Below are positions 1-8,687 of a stretch of DNA of 64,000 nucleotides, piece after piece. Origin of the DNA: Bacteroidota bacterium (GTDB lineage Bacteria > Bacteroidota > Ignavibacteria > UBA10030 > UBA8401). A program made the position numbers and the translations under genes. Location of the stretch: contig DATJPT010000020.1 of the NCBI GenBank assembly GCA_035506275.1, positions 37,535-101,534 on the forward strand. The letters run 5' to 3'. Under the pieces are notes generated by a model. The model saw only the letters and a list, made by a program, of their open reading frames with translations, ran no database searches and was not told the DNA's origin. The stretch's first letter is position 1; every line of letters begins with the position of its first letter.

Positions 1-549
1 GAATTTCCGCCTTGTCGTGAATTTGTTCATGTCGGCGGTGATGATCTCGAGATTTCCTATGTTCCGTTTTTTGCATTCCTCTTCAATATAGATTTTTTGG
101 GTCCGCGAGTTGGACACTCCGGTAATACGGGCTTTCGGAAATTTTTCGGCCATGAAAAGCGACAGCGATCCCCACCCGCAGCCAAGCTCGAGAATATCCA
201 TGCCGTCGTCAAGCTGCGCTCTTTGACAGGTCAAAGAAAGCATATCGTCCTCCGCTTGATCAAGAGCCGTCACCCCTTCTTTCCAATATCCTGAACTGTA
301 TTTCATCTGCCTGCCGAGAATCAGTTTGAAAAACTCGGTGGGAACTTCATAATGCTGCTCGTTTGCCTCTTTCATGCTGACCGCAATAGGGCTGCGTCTC
401 AATTCGTCGACAAGGACCATACAATGCTGCTGCTGAAGCTCGCAACTCCCCTTTTTCTCTTCCCTCAGCCGTTGGCGCAGCAATCGCCGGATGCCGATTC
501 TAATAAGCCAATCGGGAAGGGCGTCGTTTTCCAGCAATGTAGTGACCAT
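1..549 (-). CDS. SAM-dependent methyltransferase, cyclopropane-fatty-acyl synthase family (3' end cut by window)
   Basis: Only the first 183 codons are present; the gene runs off the left edge. Around residues 64-90 it carries the family's EQHYEVPTEFF and KYSSGYW segments, followed at about 119-128 by the SAM-binding glycine motif ILELGCGWGS and a GVSNS strand. These are typical of the SAM methyltransferases related to cyclopropane-fatty-acyl-phospholipid synthase and of the poorly characterised SAM methyltransferases close to it. The ATG at 549 is the only ATG before an in-frame stop upstream, so I use it, although I see no clear ribosome-binding site. Substrate cannot be told: methylation of an unsaturated lipid is one option, a small molecule another. 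The gene is divergent from the small plus-strand gene at 944. Confidence 0.85.
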   Translation of the reverse strand, partial: MVTTLLENDALPDWLIRIGIRRLLRQRLREEKKGSCELQQQHCMVLVDELRRSPIAVSMKEANEQHYEVPTEFFKLILGRQMKYSSGYWKEGVTALDQAEDDMLSLTCQRAQLDDGMDILELGCGWGSLSLFMAEKFPKARITGVSNSRTQKIYIEEECKKRNIGNLEIITADMNKFTTRRKF

Positions 550-628
550 AGAATTCGAGCACAGATCGTTAAAGATATATTACGGCGAACAAATCAGCAA
601 ACTGTCATGGAACGTGTCCGCCCCGTTT

Positions 629-653
629 TAGGGCCTTTTCTAGGCCCTATTTT
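629..653 (+). terminator. Terminator-like hairpin in intergenic leader
   Basis: A perfect 7-bp inverted repeat (629-635 with 643-649, TAGGGCC/GGCCCTA) with a 7-nt loop is followed by TTTT. It is oriented for plus-strand transcription, yet no plus-strand gene lies upstream in the window, so it could also be an attenuator in the leader of the gene at 944. Confidence 0.4.
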
Positions 654-836
654 GCTTGCTTTTTACCCTGTTTAGTTCTAATATGAGCACGCCACATTGA
701 ACACTGTCTTTGCTTGACAAGTTCGCGCCTCCGTTTTGCGGCGCTGGCAAATGGTCTGGAGACCTCTCTGCGTTGAGTTGCATTGTAGGCAAGAGAAACG
801 TGCAGATCAGCGCAGAACAGGAATGTGATTGCAAGT

Positions 837-877
837 AAGCCTCGGGATTCTTCCCCAGCGGAAGATGAGCGAGGCTT
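837..877 (+). promoter_or_regulatory. Two-part RNA hairpin upstream of small gene
   Basis: An 8-bp outer stem (837-844 AAGCCTCG with 870-877 CGAGGCTT) encloses a 6-bp inner stem (849-854 with 860-865), separated by a 4x4 internal loop. A T-run and an AT-rich stretch follow, then a strong ribosome-binding site at 934-939. It could be a terminator or a cis-regulatory leader of the gene at 944. I do not recognise it as a known riboswitch class. Confidence 0.35.
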
Positions 878-943
878 TTGCATTTTATCAGGATCTTTGA
901 TGTGAATTTCCGGCAACCTATTCGTTGCCTAGAAGGAGGATTT

Positions 944-1195
944 GTGGAATTCACTTCGCAGTTACGCCGGCATCTGGGGGAGTCAGCACATCTCGTTACC
1001 CTCCGTACAAGAACTGACCAGCGCACTCATCTCCTGGACTTCACAAAGGACCGCCCGGGAGAGGAAATCACCGTTATAGAAGTCGGGGAACACGGCGTTA
1101 CCGTCGAGTATGCTGCGTCAGGCCATAAACACATCTTTGCTTTCGATGAAATTGCAGTGAAGGAACGGACGCCGCAGAAGGCACGGCCTTCTTAA
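944..1195 (+). CDS. Small protein of unknown function (83 aa)
   Basis: I do not recognise this protein. The GTG start at 944 is chosen because AGGAGG lies at 934-939, four bases upstream; an in-frame ATG at 878 would put the start inside the hairpin and lacks such a site. The product is soluble, has no signal peptide or membrane segment, and is rich in charged residues, with a beta-strand-like stretch EEITVIEVGEHGVTVEY in the middle. It sits alone between a divergent methyltransferase gene and asnA, about 130 bp before the latter. A single-domain beta-rich regulatory or binding protein is possible but unsupported. Chance ORF cannot be excluded. Confidence 0.5.
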   Translation: MEFTSQLRRHLGESAHLVTLRTRTDQRTHLLDFTKDRPGEEITVIEVGEHGVTVEYAASGHKHIFAFDEIAVKERTPQKARPS

Positions 1196-1328
1196 GGCGC
1201 GTTCTTCATACACGTTTCTCCGCAACAACACAGACTCTTTTCAACACGCTCGTCAACCATCTCCGCTTACGAAACGAGCTGTTGCCTCACGAATGCGATC
1301 ACTACCATACGAAAGGAGCATTTCCGCT

Positions 1329-2456
1329 ATGGCCGATAAGAAAGCAGATCTTGCAGGACCCGGTATTGGCAACTATGAAGAGTTGGAATCGATCCTGCCC
1401 CGCAATTACAGATCATTGCTGGACCCAAAGCAAACGCAAAGAGCGCTCTTCGACCTTAAAGAATACATCGAGGATCATCTTTGCAAAGAACTCAATCTCA
1501 TGATGGTACAGGTTCCGCTCATCGTGGACGTCGAGAGCGGCGTCAACGATCTCTTGGACCGGGACGGCTCCCGTACGCCCATTCAATTTCACATCTCCAA
1601 CGACCACGACAAGAATCCGGTCGACGCTCAAGTCGTCCAGGCTGCAACCAAATGGAAGCGCGTCGCCCTCAAACAATTCGGAATGAAAGTCGGCGAAGGC
1701 CTTTGCACAGATATGAGAGCGGTTCGCAAAGACTATTTTCTCGATCACGACCATAGCGTCTATGTTGACCAATGGGATTGGGAAAAGATCATTACGTCCA
1801 AACAGCGAAACCTCGCATACCTCAAGGGGGTGGTCAAAAAGATCTGGAAAGTTCTGACGGGCGCAGAGCATTATATCCAGCGCCGTTATCCAAAATTGCA
1901 CAATAAGAACTATCCCGACCTGCCGGCCGAGCTGACGTTCTTGCATGCGGAAGATATTCTTGAAATGTATCCGGATTTGCCGAGGAAGGCCCGCGAGACT
2001 CAAATACTTCAAAAATACCCCGCCGTTTTTATCATCGGAATCGGCTGGCCGCTGAAAGACGGTTACCCGCACGAGAATCGGGCGGCGGATTACGACGACT
2101 GGGTGACGGTGAATCAATCGAAAGACGGAAAAGTCACGCACGGCTTAAACGGCGATATCCTTGTCTGGAACCATGTGACGAAACGGCGCCATGAACTGAC
2201 GTCGATGGGAATTCGGGTCAACGCCGAAACGCTCAAGACACAGTTGGAGATGGCGGGACAGCTCGATTTCCTGAAACAGAGCTATCATCAGGGAATCGTT
2301 GCAAACGAACTTCCGCTGAGCATCGGCGGGGGCATCGGTCAATCGCGGACCTACATGCTCCTCCTGAAAAAAGCCCATTTGGGAGAAGTGAGTGTCACCG
2401 TGTGGCCGAAAATTCTTAGAGAGATGTGTGCCAAGAAAAATATCCACGTCCTCTGA
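1329..2456 (+). CDS. asnA: Aspartate-ammonia ligase (asparagine synthetase A)
   Basis: Makes asparagine from aspartate, ammonia and ATP in the cytosol, using a class II aminoacyl-tRNA-synthetase-like fold. The 375-residue product shows the family landmarks in order: VQVPLIVDVESGVNDLL (about 60-76), TKWKR (107-111), GEGLCTDMRAVR (122-133), HSVYVDQWDWE (142-152), PDYDDW-type motif seen here as AADYDDW, GLNGDILVWN, SSMGIRV-type motif seen as TSMGIRV, and GGGIGQSR near residue 335. E. coli AsnA is 330 residues; this one has an N-terminal extension of about 38 residues. The ATG at 1329 follows AAAGGAGC at 1310-1318. It stands as a single gene, followed by a large inverted repeat. Confidence 0.95.
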   Translation: MADKKADLAGPGIGNYEELESILPRNYRSLLDPKQTQRALFDLKEYIEDHLCKELNLMMVQVPLIVDVESGVNDLLDRDGSRTPIQFHISNDHDKNPVDAQVVQAATKWKRVALKQFGMKVGEGLCTDMRAVRKDYFLDHDHSVYVDQWDWEKIITSKQRNLAYLKGVVKKIWKVLTGAEHYIQRRYPKLHNKNYPDLPAELTFLHAEDILEMYPDLPRKARETQILQKYPAVFIIGIGWPLKDGYPHENRAADYDDWVTVNQSKDGKVTHGLNGDILVWNHVTKRRHELTSMGIRVNAETLKTQLEMAGQLDFLKQSYHQGIVANELPLSIGGGIGQSRTYMLLLKKAHLGEVSVTVWPKILREMCAKKNIHVL

Positions 2457-2485
2457 CTGCGGCCCATGCGGTAAGAGCTCTCTTT

Positions 2486-2564
2486 GTGATGCCATCACGG
2501 TGTCGACGAAAGTCGCCGATCAATGGATCGGTCGGGTCCCGTCCGGCAACCGTGATGGCATCAC
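2486..2564. repeat. Large inverted repeat with palindromic arms after asnA
   Basis: Two perfect 16-nt arms (2486-2501 and 2549-2564) are separated by 47 nt. Each arm itself contains a palindrome (GTGATG-N-CATCAC), and the interior holds further short self-complementary blocks. No T-run follows, so it is not a standard terminator. It looks like a REP-type or small non-coding repeat unit between asnA and the GH2 gene. Confidence 0.6.
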
Positions 2565-2709
2565 CGATTTCACAGAACTTCGTTACGGATATTTTCTCCC
2601 GTTGCCCCTCCTTCATCCCTCATCGTCGTAGAATTTGAATGGCTTGATTAGTATCTTGCCATGGTCGATCCGGAAGCAATTCATGTTGCCTGAAAGGAGC
2701 TGTCTTACA

Positions 2710-5361
2710 ATGCAAAAGGTGATTGTCGTTATCTTATTGACCACGCTGGTTGCGGCACAACCATCGCTGTGCCTTCCTCCGAATGGCAACGGCCGCACAC
2801 AAGTAGAATTGAATTCCGGCTGGGTCTGCAAAAATATCAAACAGGAAGGGGCTTCGGGAGAAAGATTGTCCACCCGCTCATATCCGTTGTCGCGCTGGAT
2901 GCCTGCAACGGTACCAGGCACGGTATTAACGATGATGCTCAATAATAAACTTGTCCCCGACCCTTTTTACGGAATGAACAACGCAAAAATTCCGGACATT
3001 TATCAAACCGGGTCCGATTACTACACCTATTGGTTTGTGAATGATTTCCAAACCAACGCGCCGCATAACGGCGAACAGGTTTGGCTGGACTTCCGCGGAG
3101 TCAACTATTCCTGCGAACTATATCTTAACGGCCGCAAGTTGAACAAGACGACTCACCGCGGGATGTTCTTGCGTCAATCCTACAATATTACCTCTTTTCT
3201 TTCTTCGGACGGAAAGAACCGCCTCGCCGTTCTGGTGTATCCTCCCGATCCGGCCGGCGATCCCAACGGCGGACAGGGGGGCGACGGAACGATCGCGCAC
3301 AGCATCACGAACCAATATGTGGCAGGATGGGATTGGATCCAGCCGATTCGGGACAGGAACACCGGAATTTGGGACAAAGTCACGATCAAGAGAACGAACA
3401 CCATCCGACTGAAAAATCCCTACGTCATAACGATCGTTCCGGGGAAGCGATTTCCCGGGGAGCCGCAATCTCCGGCGATCATCAGAGCGAGTGCGGAGAT
3501 CGAAAATCCGACCGGGAAAGAGGTGCGGGGAACACTCAGGTATGTGCTCGAAGGAAACACCGTCGAAAAGGAAGCCGTTCTCCCGCCGGATTCTACGACA
3601 GAGATACATTTACCCGATCTCCTTTTGCAGCAACCAAGATTATGGTGGCCGAACGGCTACGGCGGCCAACCGCTCTACTCCTTTGAGTTCCAATTCATCA
3701 ACAGCGATAACAATGTGCTCGATGCAGAAACCGTCGTGACCGGCGTTCGGGAAATTCAGACACAATGGAACAGCCACACGAACAGTCGGGAGGTTCTGGT
3801 AAATGGGCAGAAAATTTTTATCAAAGGAGGCGACTGGATCATCTCGGATGCCATGCTTCGGTTCTCGCGTGAACGGTACGACGCGGAAATCCGCTTCCAC
3901 CGGGACATGAACTTGAACCTGATCCGCATTTGGGGGGGAGCGATCACCGAGCGCCCGGAATTTTACGAGGCGTGCGACAAGTATGGATTGCTCGTCTTTC
4001 AGGACCTATGGATCTCCGGGGATTGCAACGGCAAGTGGTTCGACGCGTCGAAAAAAGATGATCAGTGGACACGGCGAAACTATCCCGACGATCATCGATT
4101 GTTCCTTACGTCTCTTGCGGACCAATTGAAGATGAACCGAAATCATCCCTCGCTCGCATTCTATTGCGGCGGCAACGAAATTCCCCCTCCCGAAGACATC
4201 CTATTTGCCATGAAGGATTCACTGCTGCCTGCGCTCGACAGCGCGCGGTATCTTTTCGAATACTCGAATGTCGACAGCATGTCGTACAACTCCCTCGGCG
4301 GAAACGGAGACGGCCCTTACCGGATCGAGCCGGTGAATTTTTTCTGGGACAATCATTTCTTTCCTTTCAATTCCGAGATCGGCTCGGTCGGCGTGGGAGA
4401 TGATGAATCACTCCAGCGATTCATCCCAAAAGAAAACATGGCCGTCCCCGATTTGGCTGCCAATAAAATTGATTCCGTCTGGCGGTACCACAAATTCAGC
4501 GGCTATGGAAAGTTCATTGATGCCTACGGAAAGCCGGCGACGGTCAGAGACTTCGCCGCAAAAGCGCAGCTGGTGAACTACGACGAATACCGCGGGTTGA
4601 TGGAGGGGCACATCGATCATATGTGGGATTGGTACACCGGAGTCATCATCTGGAAGACGCAAAATCCATGGACCGCTTTGCGCGGACAGATGTACGATTA
4701 TTACCTCGACCCGAACGCCTGCCTGTACGGACTGCACCATGCCAACGAGCCGGTGCATGCGATGTATGATCCGACGGACGGAATGCTGGTCGTCGCTAAC
4801 CACACCTTCGTGCCGTACCGGGACGTGATGCTGCAGGCCCGGGCGTTTGACATGGGGGGAAAGGACACGCTGGTGTTCCAATGGATCATCCAAATAAGCC
4901 CGACAACCACTCAGAAGATCAGTTCGATAAAGGAAACTGTGGATAAGCTTTTCTCAGCGCAGGGGTGTTTCCTGTCGCTTCGATTAATCAACGCGTCACA
5001 TAAGACGCTGAGTGACAATTTTTACTGGCTGCCGGATTCTACCGGAAATTATTCCGGCCTGCGGAATATAGCGAAAGCAAAACTAGAGACTGAAGCCAAG
5101 AAGGCGGGTGAAGGAAGAATTGAAGTATCTCTCGAAAACCCCGCCGGATCGCCCGTGGCCTTCTTCAATAGAGTCTCATTGATTGATATGAAGACGAAGA
5201 AACGATTGCTGCCGGTGTTCTACAGCGACAATTATGTTTCCGTACTGCCCGGCGAGGAAAAGAAGATCTTTATTGATTCCCCGTCATCGGTCAACGTGGT
5301 GAATTCGGAGGTCTCGATCAGCGGATGGAATGTGGAAGAAGCTCTTGTGAGGATAAAATAG
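2710..5361 (+). CDS. Secreted glycoside hydrolase family 2 (beta-mannosidase / exo-glucosaminidase type)
   Basis: An 883-residue exported glycosidase. Residues 1-22 form a signal peptide. A galactose-binding-like sandwich domain follows (about 60-230), then Ig-like domains, and a TIM-barrel catalytic domain from about 365 (IFIKGGDWIISD, NLIRIWGGA, YGLLVFQDLW). The acid/base is probably E490 in CGGNE and the nucleophile E556 in FNSEIGS. The segment IIWKTQNPWTALRGQMYDYY is typical of the subgroup holding plant endo-beta-mannosidase and bacterial exo-beta-D-glucosaminidase. The Glu in GGNE fits the mannosidase side better than the Asp used by CsxA-type enzymes, but the substrate is inferred. Start: ATG 2710 preceded by GAAAGGAG at about 2692-2699; an earlier in-frame ATG would spoil the signal peptide. 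Confidence 0.88.
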   Translation: MQKVIVVILLTTLVAAQPSLCLPPNGNGRTQVELNSGWVCKNIKQEGASGERLSTRSYPLSRWMPATVPGTVLTMMLNNKLVPDPFYGMNNAKIPDIYQTGSDYYTYWFVNDFQTNAPHNGEQVWLDFRGVNYSCELYLNGRKLNKTTHRGMFLRQSYNITSFLSSDGKNRLAVLVYPPDPAGDPNGGQGGDGTIAHSITNQYVAGWDWIQPIRDRNTGIWDKVTIKRTNTIRLKNPYVITIVPGKRFPGEPQSPAIIRASAEIENPTGKEVRGTLRYVLEGNTVEKEAVLPPDSTTEIHLPDLLLQQPRLWWPNGYGGQPLYSFEFQFINSDNNVLDAETVVTGVREIQTQWNSHTNSREVLVNGQKIFIKGGDWIISDAMLRFSRERYDAEIRFHRDMNLNLIRIWGGAITERPEFYEACDKYGLLVFQDLWISGDCNGKWFDASKKDDQWTRRNYPDDHRLFLTSLADQLKMNRNHPSLAFYCGGNEIPPPEDILFAMKDSLLPALDSARYLFEYSNVDSMSYNSLGGNGDGPYRIEPVNFFWDNHFFPFNSEIGSVGVGDDESLQRFIPKENMAVPDLAANKIDSVWRYHKFSGYGKFIDAYGKPATVRDFAAKAQLVNYDEYRGLMEGHIDHMWDWYTGVIIWKTQNPWTALRGQMYDYYLDPNACLYGLHHANEPVHAMYDPTDGMLVVANHTFVPYRDVMLQARAFDMGGKDTLVFQWIIQISPTTTQKISSIKETVDKLFSAQGCFLSLRLINASHKTLSDNFYWLPDSTGNYSGLRNIAKAKLETEAKKAGEGRIEVSLENPAGSPVAFFNRVSLIDMKTKKRLLPVFYSDNYVSVLPGEEKKIFIDSPSSVNVVNSEVSISGWNVEEALVRIK

Positions 5362-5484
5362 GTTGGAAGAAGGCGACGTGAATACTCCTTCGTAGCATTC
5401 CTTCGGCATTCGCTCCTTCCTGCAATAGCGGGACTCAGTTCAGAATGACAGGGACGATGGATGATGCACTACAGTCGCGGCATA

Positions 5485-6219
5485 TTATCTCTTCAGCGCC
5501 GCTTTGGAAAAGAGATAGTCCGGAATTGAAGCATCGAGATCGATGGAGTCGATCAGGAACTCCGTCCCCTCCCCATCCTTCAAAACATCCTTGTATAGAA
5601 CCGATTTCGAGACCCATCGGTTTTGCACCCTCATGACCTCGCGCACGTCGACCGTCTTTAGTAATTTTCCGCTCTCGGCGTAAAGATTTTCACGCAGCAG
5701 GACATAGCGGTCTTTATCCACCCATACGCGGCGGTGATGATAAGCAATATCTTCCTTTTTGGCGGTCAGATCGACAACCCAGCAATCGCGCCCGCTGAGG
5801 GTATCCTCGGAAATCACTTTCGCGGAGTATAAATTGGGGAGATGCGGGTCTTCCATCATATCTTCGTACGACAGATCGGAGCCCATCACCGACTGCCGCA
5901 GCAAGCTTCCCGAGATCATGATCGTGCGGTCGGTGGAAGGCGAATAATCCCACAACATGTCCTTCAGCTTCAGCATTTTAGTCCCTTTTTCCCTCGCCGG
6001 CGCCAGAAACTCGGTGTACGATTCGTTCGTACCTCTCTGCCACGATTTTGATTGGACTGTTCGCGTCTCTCTGCGTCCACGAATGACCATCCGCGAAACA
6101 ACGATCTTGTTCTCCGCAAACATATTTTCATCAACCTTCTTCAATAGCTCATCGCCGGAAGGCTGCTGTGGAAGAAATGAAATAAGCGAAGTCAAACACA
6201 GCAATAACGAACGATTCAT
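5485..6219 (-). CDS. LolA-like outer-membrane lipoprotein-sorting / lipid carrier protein
   Basis: 244 residues with an N-terminal signal peptide (about 1-18). The fold family is indicated by GDELLKKVDENM, FLAPAREKGTKMLK, LWDYSPSTDRTIMISGSLLRQSVMGSDLSYEDM and the late segment RVWVDKDRYVLLRENLY, all characteristic of the periplasmic LolA/LolB-like 'outer membrane lipoprotein-sorting protein' family. It probably shuttles a lipid or lipoprotein through the periplasm after extraction by the ABC transporter encoded upstream. Its ATG overlaps the stop of the permease gene by four bases (ATGA, 6216-6219), so the two are translationally coupled. Last gene of the TetR-led cassette. The real cargo is unknown. 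Confidence 0.82.
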   Translation of the reverse strand: MNRSLLLCLTSLISFLPQQPSGDELLKKVDENMFAENKIVVSRMVIRGRRETRTVQSKSWQRGTNESYTEFLAPAREKGTKMLKLKDMLWDYSPSTDRTIMISGSLLRQSVMGSDLSYEDMMEDPHLPNLYSAKVISEDTLSGRDCWVVDLTAKKEDIAYHHRRVWVDKDRYVLLRENLYAESGKLLKTVDVREVMRVQNRWVSKSVLYKDVLKDGEGTEFLIDSIDLDASIPDYLFSKAALKR

Positions 6220-7511
6220 GCTTCAAGCTCCTTGAACAATTCCGATGTTTGCCGTTTATAGATGCCGATGCCGGAGATCGCTGTCCCCAGAAAAGTCGCC
6301 ATCAATCCAGGCAGGAAGCCAACGACGAAAGTGAACGGTGTGATCTGTGCCCGCACGACGTTCGGAAGCATCATCGAACTGTCTTTCAGCACCGACCCGA
6401 TATCCAGCCCCTTCACCTGTCCGTAATACGCGATCGATAACCCGATGGCCGTACCGGCAAGTGATCCGATGAAACCGATCATCAGCGATTCCGCGAGGAG
6501 TGAAAAATAAATATGCGTCTTGTCTTCCCCCACCGCCAGACGGACGCCGATCTCGCCGTACCGGCGGAGACTGCCGGTCAGTCCTGCATTCCAAAGAACG
6601 ATCGACATCGCAAAAATGAAAATTCCAATGATGACGTTGGAGAAAAGGTCGACATAATCCAGATAATCTGAGAGACCGCTTGCGGTGCGGAGTGTTTGCA
6701 TGACGGGGGAAAATTGATCGCCGGTGTTCGGGCCGGCCGCCGGAGAAGGTGTATGCCTGGAATTGAACTCCGACGTTACTGCAGCCGCCCGCTCCTGATG
6801 ATAGATATCATCGGTAAAAAAGCCCAGGATCTCCCCCGCTCCGTTTTGAATATCCAGCGCCCGCTGGATGTCCGCAACGTCAGCGATCATCGTCCCTTTA
6901 TCCATGGCAACAATGCCGAAACGCACCGTGCCTACCACGGCGAAATTCGTCATGCTCATGCTGCCGTACATCGTGGAGCTGATCAACGTCGCCGTTCCGC
7001 CTGCTTGAACGCGAAGTTTGTCGGCGAGCTCTTCCCCAACAAGGATCTCGCCGGGTTGATTCGGCATCCTGCCCGACACGATCGCCTGTTTAACGTTGAG
7101 AATTGTTTCCTCCGGACTCCCGGCCGAAAGAAGATCGACGGCGAGCCCGCTGACCGGCGCCTGAGCCCGCGTCTCTCCTTTTTCATCGGGGATGTCCAGT
7201 AGACCGCCGAATTTGATCCGCGGAGTCCAGAGAATATCAGGGTAGTCGCGTTTCAACTCCGTCATGAGCGAGTCGATTCCCAGAAGCGCCAGATCATTGG
7301 GGACCTGGTCCGCCTCTTTCGCATACGCCCGCGTCATGACAAGGACATGCCCGGTGCTGAAGTGTGCCGTCGACTGGATCATTGACGAGACCGTGCCGTT
7401 CAACCATGCGTGGAGAATAACCGTGAGGAGAACTCCGGCCAGAACGGTGATGAAGGGGAACAACGAGCGCGATCGGTCGCGCAGAAGCCCTTTGAAGAGG
7501 AATGAGATCAT
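6216..7511 (-). CDS. ABC transporter permease, FtsX/MacB-LolC type (second permease)
   Basis: 431 residues. An N-terminal membrane segment (about 15-35, SLFPFITVLAGVLLTVILHAW) is followed by a large periplasmic domain of about 240 residues and three C-terminal membrane segments with the FtsX-family pattern (SLRRYGEIGVRLAVGEDKTHIYFSLLAES split by a loop). Such permeases do not move solutes through the membrane but drive periplasmic extraction of lipids or lipoproteins. The start at 7511 overlaps the upstream permease stop by ATGA (7508-7511); a longer in-frame ORF upstream overlaps the neighbour and is not used. With the 390-aa permease and the ATPase it forms a heteromeric LolCDE-like complex. 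Confidence 0.85.
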   Translation of the reverse strand: MISFLFKGLLRDRSRSLFPFITVLAGVLLTVILHAWLNGTVSSMIQSTAHFSTGHVLVMTRAYAKEADQVPNDLALLGIDSLMTELKRDYPDILWTPRIKFGGLLDIPDEKGETRAQAPVSGLAVDLLSAGSPEETILNVKQAIVSGRMPNQPGEILVGEELADKLRVQAGGTATLISSTMYGSMSMTNFAVVGTVRFGIVAMDKGTMIADVADIQRALDIQNGAGEILGFFTDDIYHQERAAAVTSEFNSRHTPSPAAGPNTGDQFSPVMQTLRTASGLSDYLDYVDLFSNVIIGIFIFAMSIVLWNAGLTGSLRRYGEIGVRLAVGEDKTHIYFSLLAESLMIGFIGSLAGTAIGLSIAYYGQVKGLDIGSVLKDSSMMLPNVVRAQITPFTFVVGFLPGLMATFLGTAISGIGIYKRQTSELFKELEA

Positions 7512-8680
7512 GAGAGCTTCCCCCGCAGAGCGTCGGTCGGTTTGAGATCTGCGATCTTCCGCGTCGGCAAATAGCTGACAATCGTCGTAACGACACAAAC
7601 GACGACGGTCGTTCCGATGATCAGCTCGGGCGAATAAGTGGGAAAGAGCTTTTCGCCGATGGCAAAGCCAAAATTATCCGTACCGGACGGAAGGGCAAAT
7701 CCTTTGTTGGCGATGACCGCCAGCAAAGGAATGCCGTACAATGCCGCGACCGCAGCGGCAAGGAGGCTGTGGAATGCCCCCTCAAGCGTGAACAGCTCGA
7801 TGATCCGCGTACGGGTCATTCCGAGCGCCATCAACGTTCCCATTTCTTTTCTGCGGCGCCAGATCGAAAGAACCTGAGTGTCGAAGATCGCCAGCATCGC
7901 GAGGAACAAGAGAAGAAGATACATGATGCTCCCCTGAACTCTTTTCATCCGCACCATCGAATGAAGATCCTGGAGAAGAACATTCAGATTCTTAAAATCC
8001 CATCCTTCGACGTTGCCGGCCGGCGTTGCATTTTGTTTCAGCACGACGATCGTGGCCTGATGTTCCATTCGTGTGAACTGCTGCAGTTGACGCAACGGGA
8101 TCCAGATCTGTTCATTGTCGATATCCTGGACGGTGGAACTGAAGACTTCCACGATCCGGACATCGCGTGCGTCAAATGTTCCATGAACATCTCTCCATTG
8201 CACGGTGACCAGGTCTCCCTTTTTCAGGCCTGCGCTTTTCGCCATCCTGTTTCCGATGATCCCGGGAATGCCGTCCGGACCGGATTTCAGGAGTGAGGTC
8301 GGCAGCGACAGGATCGTTTGGTCGGGGTCGATTCCTTTAAGAATAATCGAACGAAATCGGCCCTGCGGATAGATCGTTGCAGTTCGGATCAGAATCGGCG
8401 TTGCTTTTTGCCGATCGATCAAGGTTTGCAGCTGGGGGTTGATCACCGCATGAGCATCTTCCAGCGACAGAGGGTCGTAGGGATTATACCCATTTTGCCA
8501 GTATTGCCCTCCGCCGTACAGGGCGTCGACGGTTGAACGTTCGACCTGATCGTTCAGGCCGTCATAGAATCCCTGCAGGAAAACGATCGCCACGAAGGCA
8601 AAAGACAGCGCTACCACGTTGAGCCAGGTTCGAAGGCCCGCGTGAAGAATATTCCTGAGTGCAAGTTTAAGGATCAGCAT
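7508..8680 (-). CDS. ABC transporter permease, FtsX/MacB-LolC type (first permease)
   Basis: 390 residues with the same topology as its neighbour: one membrane segment at about 18-40, a periplasmic domain of roughly 200 residues, then three membrane segments. The cytoplasmic coupling sequence WRRRKEMGTLMALGMTRTRI between segments 2 and 3 is a hallmark of FtsX/LolC/MacB permeases, and the C-terminus ends with a PTRKIADLKPTDALRG motif common in this family. It lies seven bases downstream of the ATPase gene. Two non-identical permeases plus one ATPase suggest a LolC/LolE-like heterodimer rather than an MacB homodimer. Confidence 0.87.
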   Translation of the reverse strand: MLILKLALRNILHAGLRTWLNVVALSFAFVAIVFLQGFYDGLNDQVERSTVDALYGGGQYWQNGYNPYDPLSLEDAHAVINPQLQTLIDRQKATPILIRTATIYPQGRFRSIILKGIDPDQTILSLPTSLLKSGPDGIPGIIGNRMAKSAGLKKGDLVTVQWRDVHGTFDARDVRIVEVFSSTVQDIDNEQIWIPLRQLQQFTRMEHQATIVVLKQNATPAGNVEGWDFKNLNVLLQDLHSMVRMKRVQGSIMYLLLLFLAMLAIFDTQVLSIWRRRKEMGTLMALGMTRTRIIELFTLEGAFHSLLAAAVAALYGIPLLAVIANKGFALPSGTDNFGFAIGEKLFPTYSPELIIGTTVVVCVVTTIVSYLPTRKIADLKPTDALRGKLS

Positions 8681-8687
8681 AAGCAGC

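Noticed and set aside
640..1026. Minus-strand frames across the leader and small gene at 944
   Set aside because: No ribosome-binding site, low-complexity and cysteine-rich translation, and conflict with the better supported plus-strand gene and hairpins.
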